A stretch of 10,803 nt of DNA from Methanosaeta sp. UBA80 (GTDB taxonomy: Archaea > Halobacteriota > Methanosarcinia > Methanotrichales > Methanotrichaceae). Shown here piece by piece: positions 1 through 6,555 of the stretch; the stretch's first letter is position 1; each line of letters opens with the position of its first letter. The stretch spans positions 1 through 10,803 of the forward strand of contig DAWB01000153.1 of the NCBI GenBank assembly GCA_002505805.1, read 5' to 3'. Below the pieces are notes generated by a model, which ran no database searches, was not told the origin of the DNA, and was given only the letters and a program-made list of their open reading frames with translations. A program made the position numbers and the translations under genes.

Positions 1-753
1 GGCGTAACTCCGGAATGTCGGATATATACCGAAATAGATATTTAATGAAGATATAAGGAGCTTCTTCCTTTTGGAGAAACCAAGTGTCTTTCTTGTTAAC
101 CTTCGATTTCTTTCGCGTATTGTGAGGTTGTTTCGTTCGATGAAGGCAGTATTAATATGACTACTAATAGGAGAGTGCGCAATTGATTTCATTGCAGCAT
201 CTTTTTCCGACAACGAATGCCATTACAGCTTTATTAACAGGATCAAATGCGATCATAATCCAGGCATTCCCATATTCCTTCAACAAGCACTCAAGTTCAG
301 TCAAATTCTTTTCTTTTTAAAAATATATCCCCATAATTCATCCAATTGACATTCATCAAGATGATAATTAGTCATAAGAGTCGCAGCAACATCCTCCATG
401 TGATCTCCAATACGATTTATTATCGATCCAACTGTATCTTTACTTACACCGACAATGCGTGACGTTGCGCGAATTCCATTGCCTTCACTCAAGCATTTCA
501 AGATTTGATAGACCTTCTCATCCGGCAAATGGCATTCAAATAATGGAGTCCCTCTTCTCTCTGAAAATGTTCTCTTGCATGTAGTGCACTTGAACAGGTT
601 CTGTGTTTCTCCCGTGCCATATTTCCGAACGAATATAATATTCCCATTGGCTCTATTTTTGTGATCGATGCAGTCTTCATACGGGCAGAAAAGAGTTGTA
701 GCCCTTAATTTCATCATCTGATGGTATGGTTCATTCTTAGCCTTCCTTGCCAT
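1..753 (-). pseudogene. IS1-family transposase, degraded, runs off left edge
   Basis: This is the remnant of a DDE transposase that would catalyse IS1-type transposition. The intact N-terminal part (753 down to 301) has a zinc-finger-like pair of cysteine motifs (CPYEDC and CTTC), a helix-turn-helix-like stretch (GIRATSRIVGVSKDTVG) and the first catalytic Asp in DELWGY. The frame then ends at a TGA just after an A-rich stretch. In the -1 frame, coding continues (NLTELE, then AWIMIAFDPVNKAVMAFVVGKR) and stops at two adjacent TAGs (161-166). A third frame then gives the C-terminal block (NTAFIERNNLTIRERNRRLT, then RKTLGFSK), which carries the catalytic Glu. Compared with IS1 InsB, the segment with the middle catalytic Asp (TDGW region) is missing. 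I start it at ATG 753 because GGGAGGGG lies just upstream; a longer frame runs to 798. The protein should be inactive. The family assignment is firm. Confidence 0.85.
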
Positions 754-785
754 AATCCCCTCCCTAAAATATTCCCTTCGGAGGA

Positions 786-796
786 GATTATAACAC
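786..796 (-). promoter_or_regulatory. TATA-like box before the transposase remnant
   Basis: On the minus strand this reads GTGTTATAATC. It lies about 35 bp before ATG 753, which would put transcription start near 765, just ahead of the GGGAGGGG ribosome site at 756-763. The spacing fits an archaeal promoter, but the call rests on pattern alone. Confidence 0.35.
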
Positions 797-800
797 AATC

Positions 801-817
801 TATTATTAATAATTATA
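801..817 (+). promoter_or_regulatory. A/T-rich TATA-like region before the first glycosyltransferase
   Basis: TATTATTAATAATTATA lies 36-52 bp before ATG 853. An archaeal start site about 25 bp downstream would fall near 835-842 and give a short leader. A near-perfect 9-bp direct repeat, TAGGACACT (816-824) and TAGGACTCT (835-843), sits in the same gap. It may be an IS-end relic or chance. Confidence 0.35.
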
Positions 818-852
818 GGACACTAAGAAGCTTTTAGGACTCTACAGGGAAG

Positions 853-2013
853 ATGATGGGGAAAAGCTTAACAGATCAAGCAACAACGCATCAGGATGTG
901 CCCGATGTCAGCCTGATCATTCCCACCAGAAATGAAGCCGCGACCATCTGTGAGTGCATCGAGAGAGCCAAGCAGGTCTTCCTCAAGATGGAGCTGGATG
1001 GCGAGATCCTGGTCTCGGACAGCTCCACCGATGATACTCCCAACCTGGCCCGCTCCTGCGGGGCAAGGGTTATAAAGCCGGATAAGCTGGGATACGGGAA
1101 CGCCTACCTGGCCGGCTTTGATCAGGCCCGGGGAGACTATATCGTCATGATGGATGGAGATCTGACCTATGATCCCGGGGATATGGAAAGCATGATCTCC
1201 CTGCTCCAAGGAGGGCAGTGCGACCTGGTCATGGGCTCAAGGCTCAAAGGCAGGATTCTCCCCGGGGCCATGCCCGCCCTTCATCGTTATATCGGCAATC
1301 CGGTCCTGACCTGGATACTGAATCTGCTCTTCTCTGCAGGCATATCCGATGCCCATTGCGGCCTGCGGGCCATAACCAGGCCGGCCCTAAAGAACCTGGG
1401 CCTCAGATCGGGTGGGATGGAATTTGCCTCGGAGATGCTGATTGAGGCGGCGGGAATGAATTTAAGGATCTGCGAAGTGCCCATAGTCTACCATCCCCGC
1501 AAAGGCGCCTCCAAGCTCAACTCCTTTACCGATGGCTGGAGGCACCTTCGATTCATGATGCTCTACCGCCCGGCGCCGTTTCTCCTCTTTCCCGGCCTGC
1601 TGGCCATAATTCTCGGGCTGCTCCTGGCAGTAGAGGTGTACCTGAGCGACGGCTCCAGGATGCATTCAATGATCTTGGGCGGCCTGCTGGTGATCATAGG
1701 CTATCAGATGCTTTTGGGGGGACTTTATTTCAGAGCATTCGCTGCCTTTTACAGGCAAACCCGCTCGGGAAGAATAAAGCGCTTGACCAGCTATCATTCC
1801 CTGGAAAAAGAGCTGCTGCTGGGAATATTATTGCTTGCCGCAGGAGTTGCTGTGGGGGGGACGGTCCTCTTGAGCTGGGGCGCATCCGGCTTTGGAGCCC
1901 TCTATGCTGCTCAGAGCGCCATGATGGCCATGATCTTATGCATACTGGGAATTCAAACCCTGTTCTCCGGGACATTTATAAGCCTGCTCTTGCTTCAGAG
2001 CAGCCAGGATTAG
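853..2013 (+). CDS. Family 2 glycosyltransferase, Dpm1-like, with C-terminal membrane helices
   Basis: It probably transfers a sugar from a nucleotide donor to a polyprenyl (dolichyl) phosphate at the cytoplasmic face of the membrane. The GT-A fold starts at about residue 18 (VSLIIPTRNEAATI). The metal-binding DxD is D101-G-D103 (MMDGDLTYDP), followed by GSRLKG at 128-133 and DAHCGLRAI at 166-174, all typical of the dolichol-phosphate sugar synthase branch of GT2. Four hydrophobic helices follow, at about 242-262, 273-295, 322-342 and 352-383, so the enzyme is membrane-anchored. The 386-residue length suits this multi-helix type. ATG 853 is followed by a second in-frame ATG at 856; AGGGA at 847-851 is the only nearby ribosome-site candidate, close to both. 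The gene stands alone, with the IS remnant behind it and convergent epimerase and dehydratase genes ahead. The exact sugar and acceptor cannot be read from sequence. Confidence 0.88.
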   Translation: MMGKSLTDQATTHQDVPDVSLIIPTRNEAATICECIERAKQVFLKMELDGEILVSDSSTDDTPNLARSCGARVIKPDKLGYGNAYLAGFDQARGDYIVMMDGDLTYDPGDMESMISLLQGGQCDLVMGSRLKGRILPGAMPALHRYIGNPVLTWILNLLFSAGISDAHCGLRAITRPALKNLGLRSGGMEFASEMLIEAAGMNLRICEVPIVYHPRKGASKLNSFTDGWRHLRFMMLYRPAPFLLFPGLLAIILGLLLAVEVYLSDGSRMHSMILGGLLVIIGYQMLLGGLYFRAFAAFYRQTRSGRIKRLTSYHSLEKELLLGILLLAAGVAVGGTVLLSWGASGFGALYAAQSAMMAMILCILGIQTLFSGTFISLLLLQSSQD

Positions 2014-2014
2014 C

Positions 2015-2047
2015 TAAAAAGCAGCGCAAAAGAGCCTTTCTAGCTCT
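2015..2047 (-). terminator. Hairpin plus T-runs after the 3,5-epimerase gene
   Basis: On the minus strand AGAGC, a 7-nt loop and GCTCT (2031-2047) run directly into TTTT, and a second run, TTTTT, follows about 7 nt later (2016-2020). This suits termination of the leftward epimerase transcript. The stem is only 5 bp; the T-runs are the stronger signal in an archaeon. Confidence 0.4.
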
Positions 2048-2118
2048 GGCCTCAGGATGGAGGGCTGATTTATCCGGATTTTCGGCTCCTTTGGCCGCGA
2101 GAAGCCCGATCTTGGATC

Positions 2119-2586
2119 TCAGCCGTGCTTTTTTCCCGGCTCCAGCAGCCAGTCGTAGGGTATCAGATCGCTGTCCGGAGAGAGTCGAAATTCATCAGGT
2201 TCCCTATAATCGTAGGGATGGCTGGGCACGCTGAGGAAGTAGGCGGTTTCCTGGCCCAGGGCCTTGAAGCCGTGATACACCATTGGAGGCACGCTTATGA
2301 GCAGGGGATTTTGCTCTCCCACAAAGAACTCATTTACCTCCCCCTGGGTGATCGATCTCTCCCTGCCGTCATAGAGAGCCACCTTCATCATCCCCTTTAT
2401 GCAGGTGAAGTTATCCGTCTGCTTCTTATGGTAGTGCCAGGCCTTGACCACTCCGGGATAAGCAGTGGTCAGGTACACCTGGCCGAAGCGGTTGAATATC
2501 TCATCATCGCAGCGCAGGATCTCCATCAGCCAGCCGCGCTCATCAGGGATTACCCTCAGATTCTTGGTCTTTACCCCATCGATCAT
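2119..2586 (-). CDS. RmlC-like sugar 3,5-epimerase (cupin)
   Basis: This belongs to the dTDP-4-dehydrorhamnose 3,5-epimerase family, soluble cupins that epimerise C3 and C5 of 4-keto-6-deoxy nucleotide sugars. Visible family features are DERGWLMEI (15-23), the region around the catalytic His in KAWHYHKKQTDNF (48-60, H51/H53), the glycine turn CIKGMM, VPPMVYHGF (99-107) and the C-terminal PYDYREPDEFRLSPDSD (124-140). The protein has 155 residues, somewhat shorter than classical RmlC at about 180. ATG 2586 has GGTGAG a few bases upstream. It lies 149 bp downstream of the dehydratase gene on the same strand, so both may act on one sugar. No rmlA, rmlB or rmlD is visible here, so dTDP-rhamnose specificity is not shown; a GDP-linked 4-keto sugar made by the neighbour is a reasonable alternative substrate. 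Confidence 0.82.
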   Translation of the reverse strand: MIDGVKTKNLRVIPDERGWLMEILRCDDEIFNRFGQVYLTTAYPGVVKAWHYHKKQTDNFTCIKGMMKVALYDGRERSITQGEVNEFFVGEQNPLLISVPPMVYHGFKALGQETAYFLSVPSHPYDYREPDEFRLSPDSDLIPYDWLLEPGKKHG

Positions 2587-2610
2587 ATTCTCACCACTGA
2601 TCCATCACCC

Positions 2611-2620
2611 ATTATAAAGA
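2611..2620 (-). promoter_or_regulatory. TATA-like box before the epimerase gene
   Basis: The minus strand reads TCTTTATAAT, centred about 30 bp before ATG 2586. Start of transcription would then fall near 2590, leaving almost no leader. That suggests the epimerase can be transcribed separately from the dehydratase upstream. No clear purine-rich BRE precedes it. Confidence 0.35.
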
Positions 2621-2735
2621 GGCAACCTCTTGGCTTTCGGTTCTCTCTGCCATAGCCCCGTTTAAGCCTTTGCTTATGAACTTATGAAGGAACAGAATAG
2701 CCGACATTCAGACAACGGGAATGATAATATTGATT

Positions 2736-3971
2736 TTAAGCTGCTCTGCGGTCCCTTGTTGATAGATAATAATTAAGCTGGTCGGAGATTATGTCCCTTA
2801 AATCGGATTTGACGCTGTAGCCAATAGCTTTGATCTTTCTGGCGTCTGATAAGAGTATGGGAACCTCAGCCGGTCGGAATCTCTTGGCATCGAAATTGAC
2901 TTTAATTTCGCCCTTATGGGTATGAACGATTATTCCAGCGTCATCCAGTACAAACTCCAATTCCTCGCGCAGCATCATCTCATCAAGCCTGGTTCTCTTA
3001 AAATTCATTCCAAAGATGCTCGAGTTCTCCATGACAAGCGGCTCAGTAACAGCTTTATCCCCGGAGAAGGTCTCGATATTATTTATCTCATAGCCGGCAC
3101 CTTCCAGACTCAAGAGCAGAAAGCTGATGACTGAGTTGGTTCTTTCCGATCCCTGGTTGTAGACGGCCCCGTATTCACCCTTCTCTGCCAGAATGATATA
3201 GCCATCAATTATGTCCGAGACATGGCTCCAATCCCGGAAGGCATTGACATTTCCGATGCTTAAGGAGTCGATCTCGCCAAATTTCAGTTTCATTACCTGG
3301 CTGGTTATGGCTGAGGTTACAAACATCGCTCCCCTTCCCGCTCCCTCATGATTGAAAGCTCTGGACACAACTGTCTTTATGCCATATGAATGCCAGTAAT
3401 TTCTCATCAGATAGTCGCCGTAGACCTTGCTAACGGCATAGGGAGACATCGGTCTGAGGGGATTTTCTTCGGATATGGGGATCTCAGGAATTCTATGAGG
3501 CTCTGGGAACACCGATCCATAGCGGCTTTTTGCTTTGTCGTACTGCTGGGAGGAAGATATGACCAGGCCGTATTCCTCGCTGCTCCCGGCAAAGACCACA
3601 ATCGGATCTGCGTCTTTTAGCCGGATGGCCTCCAGAAGATTGGCAGTCCCACAGCAATTGGTGCCCATTGTCTCCAGAGGATCGGAAAACGATCTGGGAA
3701 TAAAGGACTGTGCGCCGAAATGAAATATTATATCCGGAGAGCTTATAGTAATTGCATTCCCCAGGCTGGAGATGCTCTCAAGGTCTCCCTCAATGAGATT
3801 GATGCCCTTGTCTATCTTCTGTCTCTTGATATTGTATGGAATCTGCCCGTCGGAACGTCTTCTAACCAGACCATATACATTGGCGCTTCTATCGATTAGC
3901 TCTCTGGCAAGCAGGGAGCCAACAAACCCGCTGATTCCGGTTATCAGTATATTCTTATTCTTGCAGCCCAT
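2736..3971 (-). CDS. GDP-mannose 4,6-dehydratase-like SDR enzyme
   Basis: This extended short-chain dehydrogenase probably converts an NDP-sugar, most likely GDP-mannose, to its 4-keto-6-deoxy form. The NAD(P)-binding motif is GISGFVG at 12-18. The active site is S130-S131-E132 with Y178-x3-K182 (YAVSK). NVNAFRDWSHVSD (241-253) and RFRPAEVPILLSD (364-376) are GDP-mannose dehydratase signatures, although the rest is divergent. At 411 residues it is longer than the usual 340-375. The stretch between RDW and RPAEV is about 120 residues against roughly 90 in E. coli Gmd; the extra part is near 308-360 and contains an acidic segment (LDEMMLREELEFVLDD). ATG 3971 was chosen because it immediately precedes the Rossmann strand; no good ribosome site is visible. 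It is divergent from the GT4 gene and lies upstream of the epimerase. Substrate is inferred, not proven. Confidence 0.82.
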   Translation of the reverse strand: MGCKNKNILITGISGFVGSLLARELIDRSANVYGLVRRRSDGQIPYNIKRQKIDKGINLIEGDLESISSLGNAITISSPDIIFHFGAQSFIPRSFSDPLETMGTNCCGTANLLEAIRLKDADPIVVFAGSSEEYGLVISSSQQYDKAKSRYGSVFPEPHRIPEIPISEENPLRPMSPYAVSKVYGDYLMRNYWHSYGIKTVVSRAFNHEGAGRGAMFVTSAITSQVMKLKFGEIDSLSIGNVNAFRDWSHVSDIIDGYIILAEKGEYGAVYNQGSERTNSVISFLLLSLEGAGYEINNIETFSGDKAVTEPLVMENSSIFGMNFKRTRLDEMMLREELEFVLDDAGIIVHTHKGEIKVNFDAKRFRPAEVPILLSDARKIKAIGYSVKSDLRDIISDQLNYYLSTRDRRAA

Positions 3972-3986
3972 GTGAATTCAATCCTG

Positions 3987-3996
3987 TTTATAATAA
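3987..3996 (+). promoter_or_regulatory. TATA-like box in the short divergent gap
   Basis: TTTATAATAA lies in the 40-bp space between the dehydratase and GT4 genes. Read rightward, it places a start near 4015, just ahead of ATG 4021. Read leftward, it would start inside the dehydratase gene, so it serves the rightward gene better. Confidence 0.4.
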
Positions 3997-4011
3997 CATT
4001 GAAACAGAAGG

Positions 4012-5418
4012 ATGGTCAATATGATCAAGATAGTTCCCTACCTTCAAATCCATGTAGCATATTATCGCTATCCCAGGCTGAAACAGGATTTAAAGCTAAC
4101 CCCCGTCCGCCCGGTTGTCAATCCTTCCGCATCTATTCTGGATGAGAGCAGGTTTATAAATAATCCTGCATATGAGCAGACAACTCAAGATTTATATGAT
4201 CCGGACTGGGCAGGAAGACTTATAGAAAATAGAATTGATGGGTGGGTCAAAAAAGACAAAGGAATGATAGATGAGTCGAAAGAAAACGGAATTGAGTGTG
4301 CAATGAAGATATTACATACCCCAGTTCGGCTTTATGCCACCGGTGGAGTAGAGAGCTATGTGCTCAACCTCACCAGATCGCTGGCCGACCTGGGCCATGA
4401 GGTCAAAGTCATCTGTTCTGAATCGGATAAAGATATGGGCTGCGATCCGAGGGTATCGGTCGAGACTCTCAGAAGCTGGGGCCGGATTGCCAATACCAAT
4501 ATCACTCCCGGGCTTCCTCTGGCGCTGCTAAAGGAGAACTTCGATGTCATGCACACTCATCTTCCCACGCCCTGGAGCGCTGACTGGAGCCTTCTCGCCT
4601 GCCTGGCTAAAAAGAAGCCTCTGATCTTGACCTATCATAACGACATAGTGGGATCCGGAATTGACCGGTATCTGGCCAGCCTTTACAATGCCACAGCGCT
4701 CAATCTGCTCCTCAAGAGATCGGCCAGAATTCTGGTAGCCAGGCCCAGGCATGTCTCTTTCCGTCTAAAGCCCTTTATGGATAAGGTGGAATTCGTGCCG
4801 GTGGGGGTGGATGTACAGCTCTTCCATCCCCGGGAGAGGAAGCCTGAAGGAGACATATTCTTTTTGAGCGTCCTCGATGCCTTCCACAGCTACAAGGGGC
4901 TGGATGTTCTGCTGGGGGCGCTGAAGGCGGTAAAAGAGCAGATCCCCCAGGTCATTCTGGTGGTGGGAGGAGGTGGAGAGCTGCTGGAGCATTACCGGCA
5001 GCGGGGAAGGGAGCTTGGCCTGGAGAAAAATGTAAGATTTGAGGGACGCCTCTCCCAGCAGAGGCTCCTCGAGATCTACAATGGCTGCAAGCTCTTTGTT
5101 CTCCCTTCCCTCTCCGCCGAGCAGGAGGGATTCGGAATTGTGCCTCTGGAGGCCATGGCCTGCGGCCGACCCGTGGTGGTCACCGATATTGTGGGTGTGG
5201 CCGAGGATGTTGGCAGGACCGGAGCGGGGATCGTTGTAAAGCCGGCGGATGAGAATGCCCTCTCCAGGGCCATAGTCTCAATCATCGCTGATGGGAAGAG
5301 CGCCGCCAGGATGGGAGACGCGGGAAGGCGTCTGGTGGAGGAGAAATACAGCTGGAAGACCGTGGCTCTCCAGGTGGAGCGCATTTATCGGGAGGCGGCA
5401 GAGGATGGGCAAAATTAG
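4012..5418 (+). CDS. GT4-family glycosyltransferase with N-terminal extension; start uncertain
   Basis: A cytoplasmic GT-B retaining glycosyltransferase. Numbered from ATG 4012, the usual GT4 N-domain begins only at M98 (MKILHTPVRLYATGGVESYV). It continues with MHTHLPTP (180-187), FVPVGVD at the domain boundary (261-267) and the donor-site E-x7-E (E372 to E380 in EGFGIVPLEAMACG). From ATG 4303 the protein would be 371 residues, the normal family length. From 4012 it is 468, with about 97 extra residues that I do not recognise (a Tyr/Arg/Pro-rich start, then acidic). Three starts compete: 4012; 4021, which has AAGGA 8 nt upstream; and 4303, which has only weak GGAATTGAG upstream. A TATA-like box at 4153-4163 lies inside the extension. 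The stop overlaps the next glycosyltransferase start by 14 bp, so the two are probably co-translated. Donor sugar unknown. Confidence 0.85.
   Translation: MVNMIKIVPYLQIHVAYYRYPRLKQDLKLTPVRPVVNPSASILDESRFINNPAYEQTTQDLYDPDWAGRLIENRIDGWVKKDKGMIDESKENGIECAMKILHTPVRLYATGGVESYVLNLTRSLADLGHEVKVICSESDKDMGCDPRVSVETLRSWGRIANTNITPGLPLALLKENFDVMHTHLPTPWSADWSLLACLAKKKPLILTYHNDIVGSGIDRYLASLYNATALNLLLKRSARILVARPRHVSFRLKPFMDKVEFVPVGVDVQLFHPRERKPEGDIFFLSVLDAFHSYKGLDVLLGALKAVKEQIPQVILVVGGGGELLEHYRQRGRELGLEKNVRFEGRLSQQRLLEIYNGCKLFVLPSLSAEQEGFGIVPLEAMACGRPVVVTDIVGVAEDVGRTGAGIVVKPADENALSRAIVSIIADGKSAARMGDAGRRLVEEKYSWKTVALQVERIYREAAEDGQN
4153..4163 (+). promoter_or_regulatory. TATA-like box inside the GT4 N-terminal extension
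   Basis: TTTATAAATAA is the closest match to the archaeal TATA consensus in this region. It would start a transcript near 4183, upstream of in-frame ATGs at 4264 and 4303. Use of this promoter would yield the normal-length GT4 enzyme. Confidence 0.3.
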
Positions 5419-6349
5419 CGTTGTTGTGGTCAATTTCAACGGCAAGAGGTTTCTGGATGACTGCCTCAGCTCTCTTTCCGTCCAGACCTACAAGGATTAT
5501 GAGGTGATCGTAGTAGATAACGCCTCCCGGGATGGAAGCGTGGAGCATATAAGGTCCCGCTTTCCCTGGGCCAGGATAGTGGAAAATAAAGTCAACCTGG
5601 GCTCAACCGGCGGGAACAACTCCGGCATTCGCGAGGCAGAAGGTGAGTTCATTGTCACCCTCAATAACGACACCAGTGTGGAGAAGGATTTCCTGGAACG
5701 GCTGGCCGGACCCATGTCCGATCCCGGCATAGGAATGTGCGGCAGCAAGATGCTATATCCCAATGGAAAGATCAACTCCACCGGCCTGTGTCTCTCCCGG
5801 AGCGGTGCTTCCTGGGACCGGGGAGCATCCGAGGAGGATCTGGGGCAGTACGACCGCCAGGAAGAGATCTTCGGGGCCTGCGCCGGAGCAGCTCTCTACA
5901 GGAGGAAGATGCTGGATGAGATCGGCCTCTTCGACGAGGACTTTTTCATATTCATGGAGGATATCGATCTGACCTTGCGGGCCCGCTGTGCCGGATGGAG
6001 ATGCATATACGTCCCGGAGGCAATCGCCCATCATCTGCACGGTGCCACCGCCGGAGTGGGATCGGATCTTACAGTTTATTATGGCAACAGAAACATCATG
6101 TGGCTGCCGGCCAAGAACTATCCTCTGCCCTTTTTGATCACCTGCCTTCCCTGGATTCTGGGCAGAAACCTCATGGCTTTAGCCTATTACACCCTGAAGG
6201 GCAGGGGCAGGGTGGTTCTGAAGGCCAAATGGGACGGACTTCTAGGTCTGCCAAAGATGATGGCCAAGAGAAAGACCATCCTCCGAAAGGTTCCCTGGAG
6301 AGAGGTCGGGAGATATATCCGCACCTGGGCAGGCTCCCGACGGGGATGA
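5405..6349 (+). CDS. Family 2 glycosyltransferase, WbbL/rhamnosyltransferase-like (COG1216 type)
   Basis: A cytoplasmic or membrane-associated GT-A enzyme adding a sugar to a growing surface glycan. Motifs run in the normal order: VVVVNFNGKRFLDDCL (6-21), VIVVDNASRDGS (34-45), NLGSTGGNNSGI (64-75), the metal-binding NND in LNNDT (86-90), CGSKMLYPNGKI (112-123), GACAGAALYRRKML (157-170) and FMEDIDLTLRARCAGW (183-198). The 314 residues are a usual length. The C-terminal stretch around 235-262 is hydrophobic and may touch the membrane. ATG 5405 is chosen because GGAGG lies 9 nt upstream (5391-5395) and the fold starts at once; the frame stays open upstream to 5291 but that part is not GT-like. 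Its start overlaps the end of the GT4 gene by 14 bp in another frame, indicating translational coupling. The rhamnosyl label is a family name only. Confidence 0.88.
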   Translation: MGKISVVVVNFNGKRFLDDCLSSLSVQTYKDYEVIVVDNASRDGSVEHIRSRFPWARIVENKVNLGSTGGNNSGIREAEGEFIVTLNNDTSVEKDFLERLAGPMSDPGIGMCGSKMLYPNGKINSTGLCLSRSGASWDRGASEEDLGQYDRQEEIFGACAGAALYRRKMLDEIGLFDEDFFIFMEDIDLTLRARCAGWRCIYVPEAIAHHLHGATAGVGSDLTVYYGNRNIMWLPAKNYPLPFLITCLPWILGRNLMALAYYTLKGRGRVVLKAKWDGLLGLPKMMAKRKTILRKVPWREVGRYIRTWAGSRRG

Positions 6350-6555
6350 GATCCTGATCTGCGGAGCCTGTGGTGTAATCAGTGCCCCAGACCGACTGGA
6401 TCACATGGCTGGGACTGCTGAAAAATAAGGCTTGAAATAGAGATCCTGGCTTGGGGAGACGGTCACCATTGACCCGGCCAGCATTTCCTATAGGCTGGAC
6501 CTGAACTGATGGGCGATGGGAGCAGAATTTTAGGTTTGTTTCTTTGCGCGGCCAT
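6350..6555. other. Convergent intergenic region, no gene seen
   Basis: This 206-bp gap separates the end of the second GT2 gene from the broken uppP-like gene. I see no credible coding frame and no tRNA-like fold. It holds a perfect dyad, GGTCA-CCAT-TGACC (6461-6474), and a second small stem, CCAGC/GCTGG (6478-6498). A T-rich stretch follows before the uppP end. Confidence 0.5.
6527..6545 (+). terminator. T-rich tract ending the GT4-GT2 transcript
   Basis: ATTTTAGGTTTGTTTCTTT contains several T-runs on the plus strand, about 180 bp after the last glycosyltransferase stop. Archaeal RNA polymerase stops at such tracts without a stable hairpin. The distance makes this tentative. Confidence 0.3.

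Noticed and set aside
301..345. Programmed -1 frameshift in the transposase at the A-rich stretch
   Set aside because: In IS1 the programmed site lies upstream of the first catalytic Asp, whereas here the shift is after DELWGY, and further stops and a deletion follow, so decay is simpler.
1938..2234. Plus-strand open frame of 98 residues overlapping the end of the first glycosyltransferase
   Set aside because: Out of frame with the glycosyltransferase and antisense to the epimerase end, with low-complexity composition and no ribosome site.
2125..2655. Plus-strand open frame of 176 residues opposite the epimerase
   Set aside because: The minus strand encodes a clear RmlC-like cupin; the plus-strand product has no recognisable motifs.
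5291..5404. Upstream extension of the second GT2 frame
   Set aside because: Trp/Arg-rich out-of-frame reading of the GT4 gene; GGAGG and the fold both support ATG 5405.
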